Shown: one piece after another, positions 1 to 9,180 of the stretch
Position numbering within the stretch: position 1 is the stretch's first letter
Layout: each line of letters opens with the position of its first letter
From: Bacteroidota bacterium
GTDB taxonomy: Bacteria > Bacteroidota > Bacteroidia > Chitinophagales > Saprospiraceae
Assembly: GCA_016124585.1 (NCBI GenBank)
Contig: WGNL01000004.1
Coordinates: 248,001-312,000 of the forward strand
Length of the DNA stretch: 64,000 bases
Reading direction: 5' to 3'
Notes under the pieces: model-generated
The model's input: only the letters and a program-made list of their open reading frames with translations
The model's database searches: none
What the model was told of the DNA's origin: nothing
Translations under genes and position numbers: made by a program

Positions 1-295
1 CTTGATGGATTAAAGTAAATTCTAGATCTTTTATTTGATTAAATGTTGGCCCAAACGGTACACTATCATTATCAGATACTAAATACCAAGAGCTTATTCC
101 ATTATATCGCAACCTTTCATGTCCAATATTAATTCCTAAATGTGAGAGATATATTGAAGAAAAAGTTGTACCACTCCTTCCGCAACCTATAATTACCATC
201 CCCTTTGGTTTATTAAACTTAATTAAAATATAGAAATAATAGTATTCAAATTTTCTAATAAATTTGCTTAGATATTTTTTTATCATTAACTTCAT
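1..295 (-). CDS. Sulfotransferase-like protein, partial (C-terminus beyond window)
   Basis: A reverse-strand frame opens at the ATG at 293-295 and stays open to the left edge, about 98 codons. The visible N-terminus has a basic, aromatic stretch and then the motif VIIGCGRSGTTFSS at about residues 34-47. This resembles the 5'-phosphosulfate-binding loop of PAPS-dependent sulfotransferases and matches the position of the loop in the other sulfotransferase genes of this locus. The 3'-phosphate-binding region would lie outside the window, so the assignment rests on one motif and on context. The gene follows the glycosyltransferase at 339-1346 with a gap of about 43 bases and is probably in the same transcript. 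It could be another P-loop protein; the family call is moderate. Confidence 0.6.
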   Translation of the reverse strand, partial: MKLMIKKYLSKFIRKFEYYYFYILIKFNKPKGMVIIGCGRSGTTFSSIYLSHLGINIGHERLRYNGISSWYLVSDNDSVPFGPTFNQIKDLEFTLIHQ

Positions 296-338
296 TTATT
301 TTGGCCAATTTATCCTTTACGAATTAGAATTACATGTT

Positions 339-1346
339 TTAATTTTTAGATGTATTTTTTTCGATTGTGTTGAGATATGAATTGATTATTTTGTGGATAT
401 CAAATCTATCTTCAGCAACTTGTCTTGCAGATAAGGAAAAGGACTGCCAGTTATTTTTTACATTTAATATTGCGTCAACTAATGATTTTACATCTGGAAA
501 TCCTAATTCCCATGGATCAGAACCGTAAGGCACAATAAATCCTGCATTTGGAGGAACTAATTCTTTGAGCGAGCCAGTGTCAAAACCAACAACTGGTGCG
601 CCACATGCTAATGCTTCAATTACTGTATTTGGGCATGCAGGATTAACGTCAAGTGAAAGGTAAATTGCATTTTGATAAATCAATGGTAACTTTTCTCTTG
701 AAACAACCCCCATGTACTTAATTTCTGGATTTAGTTTTTCCTTAGATAATTCATTTTCAAAATTACCGTACATAAAAATTTCAATAGTTCCTGATAATGT
801 AAGCATTAATTGATTAAGTAACTCAAGTGAGTATGGTGAGTAATCAATTGCTCCTTCAACTATTAGCAATTTAACTTTTTCTGAAATTGAGGGAAATGGC
901 TTAAATATATTTAAATTAACTCCGTTATAGATTACTGTATATGGTACCCTAGATTTAATTTTTATTTTTTTCCACCAATTTTCCACAAACTTACTTTGGA
1001 ATATTACAATATCAGCAAAAAAAGCGTATATTATAGTGCTTATTATATTTCTTGATTCTAATAATAAAATATTGCTGATACCTTTTTTTTTCTTCCAATG
1101 CAACCAATTTCGACCATCTAATCTGTATATTATAGGTATACCTTTAATCTTCAATTTTGATAACCAAAATAGTTTTTTTGTTCCGCCAATAATAAATACA
1201 ATTTCAGGATTAACTTTGTCATTTGGGTAAATAATTTGCCACCCTAATAATCTTAATTCACTTTCAAATCTTGTTTGAAAACTTCCAGGACCACCAGTCC
1301 CAGCTTTGTGAGGAAACCCAATAGTTCTTTTTTGATTCATTATCAT
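339..1346 (-). CDS. Glycosyltransferase family 4 (GT-B)
   Basis: This is a probable retaining GT-B glycosyltransferase that adds a sugar to the growing repeat unit on the cytoplasmic face. The N-terminal Rossmann half begins with a glycine-rich substrate loop (HKAGTGGPGSF). The C-terminal half holds the typical nucleotide-sugar segment NTVIEALACGAPVVGF followed by GSLKELV, the expected EX7E-type region. The length of 335 residues is on the short side for GT4. I chose the ATG at 1346 because it forms an ATGA overlap with the stop of the upstream sulfotransferase; a TTG two codons earlier and an ATG two codons later are also possible. Donor and acceptor cannot be read from the sequence. The gene is AT-rich like its neighbours. 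Confidence 0.82.
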   Translation of the reverse strand: MIMNQKRTIGFPHKAGTGGPGSFQTRFESELRLLGWQIIYPNDKVNPEIVFIIGGTKKLFWLSKLKIKGIPIIYRLDGRNWLHWKKKKGISNILLLESRNIISTIIYAFFADIVIFQSKFVENWWKKIKIKSRVPYTVIYNGVNLNIFKPFPSISEKVKLLIVEGAIDYSPYSLELLNQLMLTLSGTIEIFMYGNFENELSKEKLNPEIKYMGVVSREKLPLIYQNAIYLSLDVNPACPNTVIEALACGAPVVGFDTGSLKELVPPNAGFIVPYGSDPWELGFPDVKSLVDAILNVKNNWQSFSLSARQVAEDRFDIHKIINSYLNTIEKNTSKN

Positions 1347-2173
1347 AGCCAATAAGTTAATTTTTTTCCAATTCTCTCTTCTAAAAGTAAATTAAATGGT
1401 TTATAAAATGATTTTAATTTGTCTAGTTGTGAATTTGAAGGTAATTTATATTTATACTTTATTTTTTCACCAAAGTGTAAAAATCGTTTTAATCTTTTTG
1501 GTATGAATTTTGAAGTAATTGGATTATTAAATAGGTGCAAATAAAGCGGGTTGTTCCAAATCATAGAAGCATTTTTTGCCTCTGGCAATGTCAATAATCC
1601 ATTGTCCGGATTAATATTCAAAAAACCATACAGTTTTCTTAACTCAATTTCAGGCGATGCTATTAGTTCTTCTAATACTATTATGTGAATATTTTCTTTA
1701 AGGAAGTACCTCTCAAATTCATTAATATAATTAATGTAGGCACCCCTACTAAAATATCCTTTGCTTACTTTTCCGAATTCAGCACAAAGATACTTATCTA
1801 ATATTTCATGTTCTTTTAATGGTTCAGTTAAATGTCGTCTATTATCCCAATATTGTGAATAAGCTCTTTTAATAGGGTCACGGAGAATCATAATTATTTT
1901 TATTTGACCCAGTGTATCAAAAATTTTTTTTGCAACATTTGGAAAACACATATAGCCCGGGCTAGCTTCGCCTACAAGGTTCTGTTCATTAGTAACAGCT
2001 CTAAAAAAAGTTGAGTAATATTTTATTCCTTTTTTATAATTTTTTTCAAATGAAAAAAAATTTATTTCTTTTTTAAAAGACATATATACTTGTGGATGCT
2101 TTGAAAGAATATCGTATAAAGATCCTGTGCCAGCTTTTTGAGCACCTACAATAATAAAATTTGGTAAAGTCAT
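1343..2173 (-). CDS. PAPS-dependent sulfotransferase (Sulfotransfer_1-like)
   Basis: This is a 276-residue protein resembling heparan-type sulfotransferases. The 5'-phosphosulfate loop is at residues 10-18 (GAQKAGTGS), and the 3'-phosphate-binding segment is LRDPIKRAYSQY at about 97-108, with the expected Arg-Asp-Pro and a following Ser. A KEINFFS segment after the first helix is also typical of this family. It would move sulfate from PAPS to a hydroxyl or amine of a sugar in the cytoplasm. Its ATG overlaps the TAA of the upstream gene as TAATG, and its TGA overlaps the downstream start, indicating translational coupling. Of the sulfotransferases in this locus it has the clearest pair of cofactor motifs. 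The acceptor sugar is unknown. Confidence 0.85.
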   Translation of the reverse strand: MTLPNFIIVGAQKAGTGSLYDILSKHPQVYMSFKKEINFFSFEKNYKKGIKYYSTFFRAVTNEQNLVGEASPGYMCFPNVAKKIFDTLGQIKIIMILRDPIKRAYSQYWDNRRHLTEPLKEHEILDKYLCAEFGKVSKGYFSRGAYINYINEFERYFLKENIHIIVLEELIASPEIELRKLYGFLNINPDNGLLTLPEAKNASMIWNNPLYLHLFNNPITSKFIPKRLKRFLHFGEKIKYKYKLPSNSQLDKLKSFYKPFNLLLEERIGKKLTYWL

Positions 2174-3282
2174 TATTTGATTAAATTTATTAGTTTTGAA
2201 CTGTTAAAGAATTCAATTTCAGGCCACCTTCTTACAACTGTATTGATTATTTTCCTAAATGAATCTAAATTTTTTTTTCTATTCTTTTCACAAATATTCC
2301 CAATAAAATTAACCCTATGGGTACCTAGTATAACAATTTGATTTAATTTAAATCCACCTTCGATTCCTTTCAAAGCTAAGCTTATCCAATCCTTTCCTTG
2401 GAAAATTGATGGTTCAAAAAAGGCATTTCTTACAAGAAACTTCATTCCTGTTCTTGTTTTTTGGCCATTAAAATGCAATTCCTTTTTATATCCAATTGGT
2501 ATTGGCTGGTATTGAAGTTTAATCCCTTGCATTGCTTCTATTCCAATTTCTTGAAGTAATGGAATATATTGGTTATGCCATACATAGGCTGGGGCAATAA
2601 AAGTTGAGGAATTAAATCCAAAATATTGAAGAAAAATGTTTGCGCTGTCATTTATCCATTCAGCATGAAATTCTTTTTCATTTGGCATGTTATAAAGGTC
2701 TAGAGAAGCTTGTAAGTTTTTACGCCTTTGAACAATTTTAGCTGTGTAAGGAATGCCACAAACTCCCAAGTTAAAAGCTGCTAATAGTTCATCATTTTCA
2801 GCTTGTAATTCTTTCATCCACATTTGGGAATGTATATGTTCCCTACCATGAAGCTGTGGAAAAAAAAGACCCTTTTCAATTCCTTCTTTCCATAATTCTA
2901 GTATTCTGCCTCCTTCTGGTAAATTATTGATAGATTCATAAAAAGGTTCAAAATAAAAAGAATTGAAATCGTTTTTTTTGATACGTTCAAAATCAGGATT
3001 TGCTGTACTGACATTTGCTGTCATGACTGCAGGGTTACCATTTTTATCCTTAACTGAATTCAGTGTTTCAAACAGGGCGTTTAAATCATCAGCATTAGCA
3101 AGAGTGTCAAGTTGATTGTAAGGGTCTTTAGACACATCTGAATTTATTTTATTTAACCATTTTAGTTCGTCTTTCGATGTTGACCTCCTACAACCCCAGT
3201 CATCTGATTCAATTACCAGTATTTTTCTACCTGTTTTAAATGAACGTAGGTTAAAATATATATTGCCTAGTTTTTGTATCAA
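2173..3282 (-). CDS. Polysaccharide deacetylase-like protein
   Basis: This 369-residue protein has IESDDWG at residues 25-30 and a His cluster, LHGREHIH, at about 144-151. These resemble the acidic pair and HxxxH metal-binding motifs of the NodB/carbohydrate esterase 4 superfamily. Such enzymes remove N- or O-acetyl groups from polysaccharides, and genes of this type occur in exopolysaccharide loci. No signal peptide is visible, so it would act in the cytoplasm, or it may not be catalytic in the usual way. The reading frame has no early ATG: an in-frame stop lies just upstream and the only sensible start is TTG at 3282. The stop overlaps the next gene's ATG. The function is inferred from two motifs and context. 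Confidence 0.6.
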   Translation of the reverse strand: MIQKLGNIYFNLRSFKTGRKILVIESDDWGCRRSTSKDELKWLNKINSDVSKDPYNQLDTLANADDLNALFETLNSVKDKNGNPAVMTANVSTANPDFERIKKNDFNSFYFEPFYESINNLPEGGRILELWKEGIEKGLFFPQLHGREHIHSQMWMKELQAENDELLAAFNLGVCGIPYTAKIVQRRKNLQASLDLYNMPNEKEFHAEWINDSANIFLQYFGFNSSTFIAPAYVWHNQYIPLLQEIGIEAMQGIKLQYQPIPIGYKKELHFNGQKTRTGMKFLVRNAFFEPSIFQGKDWISLALKGIEGGFKLNQIVILGTHRVNFIGNICEKNRKKNLDSFRKIINTVVRRWPEIEFFNSSKLINLIK

Positions 3283-3291
3283 AGCACTTAA

Positions 3292-4575
3292 TTAAAATAA
3301 ATTTCCTATCGCTTGTCGAATGGATACATTAAGGTCTTCGTTAAACCATGGAACAAAAGGAACAAAAAGTAGATATACGCTCCAGTAATAAATCATCGAA
3401 GCAAGCCTGTAGATTAAAAATGGAATAGCAACGGCAAATGCTAATTGTAAAAAACGGAGTTCAAGTTTTTTGGTTAAAAATGATTTTCTATTAAAATAAC
3501 CTCGCTGCCACATTAGCATTAAAGTGCATAAAATGAACACACTTCCTACTATTCCGCTTCTGTTGGAAAGGGCGTAAATAAACCAACTTGAATTTGATAG
3601 GGCTATTGTAAGTAACCCAACAGAAAACAAACTTTTTTCTAAGTATGTCATTTTGTTGAGGTATGCCCTTGTCAATATCAATACAAATGCAATGATGGCT
3701 ATACTCCAGGATTGTAAATTCTGGATAGCCAATCTTTTATACCAAGTTGAATCACCATATTTTTCATCATTTTTTGCATTATATTCATTTAAGTCATCCA
3801 CCTCGTAGCTCTCTACTTTGCTGGCACCTACCTCAGTCTGTTGTAATTGGCGCATGGCAGCTTGTGGATTGATTATGGTTGTAATAAATGAAAGTGCGAA
3901 AATAACAGAATAGGTTATGGTTCTATTACCTGCAAATAACACAAACCAAGCTGGCATTGCCATAACTCCAAAGCCTATATGTATCAATGGTGGCACAAAC
4001 ATCAATAAAGCATACTTCTTTTTTTTAGTTTGGTAATAACTGATACAGGCATACACTAGAATCCACATTCCTGTGTATGTCCTAACCGACGAAAGAGCAT
4101 CAATATTTTTCCACATAATCAGTAGTATCGCAAATCCAAAAAATAGCTTACTAGTTTTAAATTTAGGGAAAAACTTAAATATCTTGATCATTGAACCTAC
4201 AAAAAAATACGCATAAATAAATGCTACAATAACAAAAAACAAGCCTGGTGTTTTAATAATGCTGCCCACAAAATATGAAATGATATGAATAAAAGGTTCT
4301 TCCTGTATCTCTGAATTAGCCTTTAGCATAAACATATTGACCATTTCTTGCCAAAATGTACTAAACGATAAATTGGAATAGTGAACGTGAACATTTTGTA
4401 GGTGCACGTAGCCGTCTGTGCCGTTTTCAAGTATGATGGTAGAGCCAAAGAAAGTAATAAACAATATTAATACCCATTTAATGATAAATAAATTTTTTGT
4501 CTTAGCTGCCAAATACAAACTTAAGGCAGGTGTGATAAACATCAATAAACCGTATGGCAGAACTCTTGTTTTCAA
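3292..4575 (-). CDS. EpsG/Wzy-like polysaccharide polymerase (membrane)
   Basis: This is a polytopic membrane protein of 427 residues with roughly ten hydrophobic segments and a long soluble loop around residues 235-270. The layout (GTDGYVHLQNVHVHY early, a Ser-Arg-Thr region in the middle, many aromatic helices) resembles EpsG-family and Wzy O-antigen or capsule polymerases, which join lipid-linked repeat units in the periplasm. Such proteins are poorly conserved, so the call rests mainly on topology and on being the only such protein in the locus. The start is TTG at 4575, overlapping the upstream TGA as TTGA; an ATG 11 codons later is the alternative. A short gap separates it from the deacetylase-like gene. 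Confidence 0.65.
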   Translation of the reverse strand: MKTRVLPYGLLMFITPALSLYLAAKTKNLFIIKWVLILFITFFGSTIILENGTDGYVHLQNVHVHYSNLSFSTFWQEMVNMFMLKANSEIQEEPFIHIISYFVGSIIKTPGLFFVIVAFIYAYFFVGSMIKIFKFFPKFKTSKLFFGFAILLIMWKNIDALSSVRTYTGMWILVYACISYYQTKKKKYALLMFVPPLIHIGFGVMAMPAWFVLFAGNRTITYSVIFALSFITTIINPQAAMRQLQQTEVGASKVESYEVDDLNEYNAKNDEKYGDSTWYKRLAIQNLQSWSIAIIAFVLILTRAYLNKMTYLEKSLFSVGLLTIALSNSSWFIYALSNRSGIVGSVFILCTLMLMWQRGYFNRKSFLTKKLELRFLQLAFAVAIPFLIYRLASMIYYWSVYLLFVPFVPWFNEDLNVSIRQAIGNLF

Positions 4576-5762
4576 TCAAATGCATTAAAATCACTGAACA
4601 AAGACATCCATTGAGCCCCAATTTTTTCCATAGTGAATCGGCTTGCGTTATTACATGAAGCTTCATGCATTTGATTCAATTTTTCTTGATTCTTGGTAAG
4701 CTCCAATGCTTTCATTGCCATAACATCTGTTTTAAATGGCTCACATAATACAGCATCAATATTATCATTCACTATCCAACTCACTGCGGCGTAGCTACTG
4801 AAAGCCAAGACCACGCAACCGCTGCTTTGCGCCTCTAGTATTACCATCGGAAAACCTTCATACGCAGAAGGCATCATAAAGAAGGAGGCGTTTTGGTAGT
4901 AGGGTTCAGGTTGCTGAAACCCCTCAAGTGAAATCCTTGGGATTTTTTTCTTTTGTATCTCGGCTTCTAAAGTTTTTTTATAAGGGCCATCGCCAACAAT
5001 TACGAATTCGTAATCTGGTAACATTGGGTAAAGCTGCTCCCAGAATTTAAGTAGTAAATCTGATCTTTTTTGAGTTATGTTCAGCCTGCCTACATGCAAT
5101 ATGGTTTTTTCTTTCTGATATTTAATTTTTACAATATCGTTTATTGCATTGGGTATGACCTTTACTTTCTCAGACTTATAATTGCCAATAAAATACTTCA
5201 GTTCTTCTATGTTTGATGGGGTCAAAACGACAAATAAATCATGCCTATCCAAAATTGCTTTCAAGTCCTTCGCATGTCGAAATTTATGTCTCATGGCAAT
5301 GATTTGAATGCCAAGAGGATTATTTATTAATGGTAATAAAGCCTTAGGAAGGCTTTGGCTTATTTTATCCTGAATGTTGTTCTTGAAACTGAAAAGTGAA
5401 TTGTGAAGGCACCCTATTAATTTGAATCCGATTTTAGTTTTTAGTTCAGCCAGTCTATTGCTCAATTTTTTTTCATAAGGCATTTGATTGATTACAAAGT
5501 TCGGCTTTATGGCAGTAATAATTTTTTCTAATGTATTTATGTTTTCAATATTTGAGGAATGTCCTTGCTGAAGGGCGTGATGTAGCTGACCAAACTCTAC
5601 CTCTACATGCCCTTCTTTTGCCAGAGAAAAATAGTGAACTTCCAAACCTAGATTAGAGAAGTAGTTTCCTAATTTATAGGTAACCCTTTGAACCCCTCCC
5701 TTTTCAGGATTGAAAGCAGGGGTAAACGTAAACAGTATTTTATATTTTTGAGTTAAATTCAA
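4572..5762 (-). CDS. Glycosyltransferase family 4 (GT-B)
   Basis: A 396-residue GT4-type glycosyltransferase. The N-terminal substrate domain starts with FTFTPAFNPEKGGVQRV, the usual glycine-rich loop. The C-terminal domain has ILHVGRLNITQKRSD, then FVIVGDGPYKKTLE, then PSAYEGFPMVILEAQSSG, which is the nucleotide-sugar binding region with its EX7E motif. It probably adds one sugar of the capsule repeat on the inner membrane. There is no ATG near the start of the domain, and translation most likely begins at TTG (5762), which overlaps the upstream sulfotransferase stop as TTGA. The linkage and sugar specificity are not predictable. Confidence 0.87.
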   Translation of the reverse strand: MNLTQKYKILFTFTPAFNPEKGGVQRVTYKLGNYFSNLGLEVHYFSLAKEGHVEVEFGQLHHALQQGHSSNIENINTLEKIITAIKPNFVINQMPYEKKLSNRLAELKTKIGFKLIGCLHNSLFSFKNNIQDKISQSLPKALLPLINNPLGIQIIAMRHKFRHAKDLKAILDRHDLFVVLTPSNIEELKYFIGNYKSEKVKVIPNAINDIVKIKYQKEKTILHVGRLNITQKRSDLLLKFWEQLYPMLPDYEFVIVGDGPYKKTLEAEIQKKKIPRISLEGFQQPEPYYQNASFFMMPSAYEGFPMVILEAQSSGCVVLAFSSYAAVSWIVNDNIDAVLCEPFKTDVMAMKALELTKNQEKLNQMHEASCNNASRFTMEKIGAQWMSLFSDFNAFD

Positions 5763-6463
5763 TTGTCATTGTGCTTTTTCACTAAATTCCTTGGATTGAT
5801 TTCTGTATTAAAGCGGTTTATACCTTTATGAACCCTTAGCTTTGTCAACAATTTAACTCTGGCAGTTCTAAATATTTTAGGAGTTATTCGTCGAATAATA
5901 TTTTTGATTTTATCAATTTTATTATATTTTTCCTTGCTTTTGTTGGCGTGAGGAAATTTTTTATTTGGTAATGGATGTCCTAGAAATTGGCATATAGGTT
6001 GCCAATCTGATGAAGCCGATAAATTTATTTCCAATAAATCTTTTTCCCTTCCTTTAAAATAATCCTTAACCTCTTGGTAATGTTTACGAAATACATTACA
6101 GTATAATTCTTCGTTACCCACTGGACACCCATTTCCATAGGCCCACCTTCTCATAGGAGTATCTGTTTGGCCAAAATGGCTTACCATGCTTGTTATCCAA
6201 GACTCTTCATTGCGAGAAGTAAGAATGAATTTACTTCCAGGAAATTTTTGATCAAGTTCTTTGTATAAGAATATCCAAGGAAGGTCTTGGAAAGCATCAA
6301 ATTTTTCGGCAAATCTCAAGACATATTCTTTATCTCCCTTCATTAAATATTCAGCGAGATTGGGTACTGTTGCCACTACATTATATCCCAAAATTAACAA
6401 TATTTCACCTAGTGTAGTGGTTCCCGTTCTTTGCATACCAATTACCACTACTTTATTTGTCAT
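5759..6463 (-). CDS. Sulfotransferase-family protein (Sulfotransfer_4-like), copy 1
   Basis: A 234-residue protein with the 5'-phosphosulfate-type loop VIGMQRTGTTTLGEIL near the N-terminus and FILTSRNEESWITSM at about residues 80-95, the usual position of the 3'-phosphate-binding Arg/Ser. It also has a DLPW...LYKELDQKFPGSKFIL block typical of the Sulfotransfer_4 family. It is clearly paralogous to the next gene upstream (6453-7178) along its length, including the PFPHANK-type C-terminal segment and the tail. The pair probably arose by tandem duplication and may sulfate different positions. It starts at an ATG overlapping the upstream gene's end. The activity is inferred from family membership and from PAPS genes in the same operon. 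Confidence 0.75.
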   Translation of the reverse strand: MTNKVVVIGMQRTGTTTLGEILLILGYNVVATVPNLAEYLMKGDKEYVLRFAEKFDAFQDLPWIFLYKELDQKFPGSKFILTSRNEESWITSMVSHFGQTDTPMRRWAYGNGCPVGNEELYCNVFRKHYQEVKDYFKGREKDLLEINLSASSDWQPICQFLGHPLPNKKFPHANKSKEKYNKIDKIKNIIRRITPKIFRTARVKLLTKLRVHKGINRFNTEINPRNLVKKHNDN

Positions 6464-7178
6464 TATTAAGGTATTTCATATTAATTTCATTATGAAAACG
6501 ATTTCTAAATTTCCCTTGATGTATTTTTAATTTTATCAATAAGTAAACTCTTAATTTTCTTAATAAGGCTGGAGTCATTGAACGAAGCATTGAACGAAAC
6601 TTGTCAGCATTTGTATAGCTATGCCTACCTTTGTTTACGTGTGGAAATGTTTTTGAAGGTATAGGTGCGTTCAAAAACTTACAAAGTTTTTCCCAGCTAT
6701 CCCCTTTTTGTAGGTCCATTTCCAGCAGGTCTTCAGGTCTTTCGGCAAAATAATTTCGCACGTCTTCATAATGTTTTTGAAAGCGATTTATATATATTTC
6801 TTCGTTTCCAACAAGTATGCCTTCGCCATAAATCCATTCATGCATACGGAAAAATTTGGTTCCAAAATGCTTGGTAGCACTTTTCAGCCAATTGTCTTTA
6901 TCTCTTAAGGTCAGTATAAATTTGCTGCCAGGATAAGCTTGGTCCAACTCTTTGTAAAGGACAGCCCATGGAACATCTTGCAAGGCATCAAATTTGCCGG
7001 CTTCTTTAATAGCTGATGCAGAACCACCTTCTATAAGTTCATCAGCGAAATCCAGCCTTGCCCCTAAAACTTTGTATCCAAGTTCTATCAATGCTATTCC
7101 CATTGTGGTAGTCCCAGTCTTATGCCAGCCAATACAAAATACTTTTGGTCTATTTGTCGATACTGTCTTTCTACGCAC
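6453..7178 (-). CDS. Sulfotransferase-family protein (Sulfotransfer_4-like), copy 2
   Basis: A 241-residue paralogue of the preceding entry. The loop FCIGWHKTGTTTMGIAL (about residues 15-31) and the segment FILTLRDKDNWLKSA are in register with copy 1, as is the TFPHVNK motif before a basic tail. No ATG lies upstream of the cofactor loop; the start is GTG at 7178, read within the last codons of the previous gene (GTGCGTAG overlap). It probably transfers sulfate from PAPS to a sugar of the capsule repeat. Compared with copy 1 the N-terminus is a few residues longer. Acceptor unknown. Confidence 0.75.
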   Translation of the reverse strand: MRRKTVSTNRPKVFCIGWHKTGTTTMGIALIELGYKVLGARLDFADELIEGGSASAIKEAGKFDALQDVPWAVLYKELDQAYPGSKFILTLRDKDNWLKSATKHFGTKFFRMHEWIYGEGILVGNEEIYINRFQKHYEDVRNYFAERPEDLLEMDLQKGDSWEKLCKFLNAPIPSKTFPHVNKGRHSYTNADKFRSMLRSMTPALLRKLRVYLLIKLKIHQGKFRNRFHNEINMKYLNNDK

Positions 7179-8244
7179 GATAGTTTAATTTTGAGAAGAC
7201 TTCTTTTTTTAACTGACCAATTTTTCTTTTCAATATCACTAAATCCAGCTTAAGACGAAATAAAAAATGTGTACTTTCATACATGGTTTCGATAATAACT
7301 TCCATTTGATTCTTTGAAAAAATAAAACAATCTTTGGGCATTGAATAACCATCTTTAAAAGTTTCAGGTTCATGTGGTTCAAAGCTCTCATCACTTGGTA
7401 AATATTTATTGTACAATTGCCAGATCTCAAAATAGGGTGACAAACGAGCGGACATAGTTCGAATAAAATATTCATCCAAATTTGAATTTTCTGCTTTTCT
7501 GTTTTTGGCTACTGAAATTAGCTGCTCATATACTTTTTCTCTCCAGATTGGATGATACTTCCGTATTTCTTGCAATAATAAAATTTCGCTGAAGCTCAAA
7601 GAAGGATTTACTATCTTCTGAGGTTTTTTGGTAGGAACTTGGATATTAATCCATTCTAAAAGGAATAGTTTTTCAAGATGTCCTTTTTCAGTTTTATACT
7701 TTCTTATTGTAATATTGCTATTTGTAGATGGAATAATTTCAAAAAATGATTTTAAAGCTTTAGGATACAAAAACTCGTTCTGAACCCAGTTATTGATTTC
7801 AATCATTTTCCCATTTTTGGCACGATGCTTATATAATGAGATTACTTGTTCAACTGGCTCTCTTAATACTAAGAGAATATTTAGATTTTTAAACCCTGAG
7901 CTAATTACTGCTTTTTCAAAATTGTAAAATAAATTTGAATCTGAAAACAATAGCAATAGTAGTTCATTTGATAACAATATCGACTCGCAACGAATTTTGA
8001 TGGCGGCACTCTTATGAGTTGTTAGAATTTTGATTATTGAATCAAAATCATTATTTTTTAGCGCCTCGTATAGATTCTGGGCGTTTCCATAAGAAACAAT
8101 GCCCTTCAGCATATAATCATCATGCTTTGTCCCCAATGGAAAATATACACCATTATCTACTAATACTTGAGTATTAATGGCTGCTAAACTTTGTAAGTAA
8201 GAACTACCAGTTTTTTCTGTACCTATATGTATATACAACTGCAA
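7171..8244 (-). CDS. Sulfotransferase-like protein
   Basis: A 357-residue protein beginning almost directly with the cofactor loop HIGTEKTGSSYLQSL. The segment ILLVLREPVEQVISLYKHR at about residues 125-143 supplies the Arg and Ser expected for 3'-phosphate binding. The rest is divergent from the other sulfotransferases of the locus and longer than average, with a C-terminal part ending in basic, amphipathic sequence. The start is TTG at 8244, one base after the upstream stop; no ATG could include the loop. Its place between other sulfotransferases and a glycosyltransferase supports a role in sugar sulfation. A different P-loop transferase activity is possible but less likely. Confidence 0.72.
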   Translation of the reverse strand: MQLYIHIGTEKTGSSYLQSLAAINTQVLVDNGVYFPLGTKHDDYMLKGIVSYGNAQNLYEALKNNDFDSIIKILTTHKSAAIKIRCESILLSNELLLLLFSDSNLFYNFEKAVISSGFKNLNILLVLREPVEQVISLYKHRAKNGKMIEINNWVQNEFLYPKALKSFFEIIPSTNSNITIRKYKTEKGHLEKLFLLEWINIQVPTKKPQKIVNPSLSFSEILLLQEIRKYHPIWREKVYEQLISVAKNRKAENSNLDEYFIRTMSARLSPYFEIWQLYNKYLPSDESFEPHEPETFKDGYSMPKDCFIFSKNQMEVIIETMYESTHFLFRLKLDLVILKRKIGQLKKEVFSKLNYRA

Positions 8245-8245
8245 T

Positions 8246-9145
8246 TTATAATAATATTTCCTGAATTAGCTCATTGATAAGTTTGCCATTAGGAGTTTTT
8301 GAAATTTTGTAATGAACAGTATTTATTGCTTCTTTCTGAAAAAGCTTATGGTAGTGAATATGGTGAATTTTTTTTAAGGAATACGGATAAAGCCCTTTCC
8401 ATTTTTTTGAATAACTTGTTATTGGATAATTATATTTTGGCCCCAATTGACCGATGTTAAGCTCCATTTGAGCAATAGTGGCAGACAATACAGACTGTTC
8501 AATGAAAAAATTGCCTCTAATTGGGCTTAGCCCTTCTTGCCACACATTGATAAAATTGTTTTCCCAATTTGAAAATATTTTTTTTGATTTTTTTACTAGA
8601 ACCAGACCAGAATTGTAATATTCCAATATTTGTTCTTTATCCACTGTGCATTTAACTTCTTTTCTTCTCTTTATTTTTAGCAATTTATATAATTTCTCCC
8701 AATACTCCCCTTCATTCTTTCTGAATTCTAAATCTGTACCAATATTTGAATAATCAGTTGGATTTATTTTGATATCATAATCTAAATCACAAAACAATTG
8801 TGTTGGCTCCTGCAGAAAAAGTGTGTCGCTATCTAAAAACAATAAGTATTCGGCCTTAGAGTTTTTTTCATGGTATGCACAACACAAAGGTTTGTTAGCT
8901 AAAGGGTAATTTGAGTAATTTTCGTTAATTTCTTCATTTACGTAAACTACATTGTAATTTTCAAAGAAGCGTAAAGTTTCACGCTCAGGCTTCATCTCTC
9001 TTCTGGGTGCATAACTATAGATAGGCAAGTCTTTATATTTGCCTCCAAAATTTCTGAGTGACGATATTAATAATTTCGATAAGTATTCTAATCGCCCTTT
9101 TTCAGTACAAATTATTATCTCACAATTAATCATGATTTTGCTCAT
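8246..9145 (-). CDS. Putative GT-A fold glycosyltransferase
   Basis: A 299-residue protein with a DxD-type metal and nucleotide-sugar motif, LLFLDSDTLF, at about residues 101-110. It is preceded by LANKPLCCAYH, a layout seen in GT-A enzymes of the GT8/nucleotide-diphospho-sugar transferase type. The N-terminus (INCEIIICTEKGRLEYLSKLL) fits the first beta strand of that fold. It likely contributes one sugar of the repeat unit. It is flanked by sulfotransferase genes with gaps of 1 and 35 bases. No close family is recognised, so the donor sugar stays open. Confidence 0.6.
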   Translation of the reverse strand: MSKIMINCEIIICTEKGRLEYLSKLLISSLRNFGGKYKDLPIYSYAPRREMKPERETLRFFENYNVVYVNEEINENYSNYPLANKPLCCAYHEKNSKAEYLLFLDSDTLFLQEPTQLFCDLDYDIKINPTDYSNIGTDLEFRKNEGEYWEKLYKLLKIKRRKEVKCTVDKEQILEYYNSGLVLVKKSKKIFSNWENNFINVWQEGLSPIRGNFFIEQSVLSATIAQMELNIGQLGPKYNYPITSYSKKWKGLYPYSLKKIHHIHYHKLFQKEAINTVHYKISKTPNGKLINELIQEILL

Positions 9146-9180
9146 TAATCTATTTTGTAAACAAATTTGTTTAAAACATG

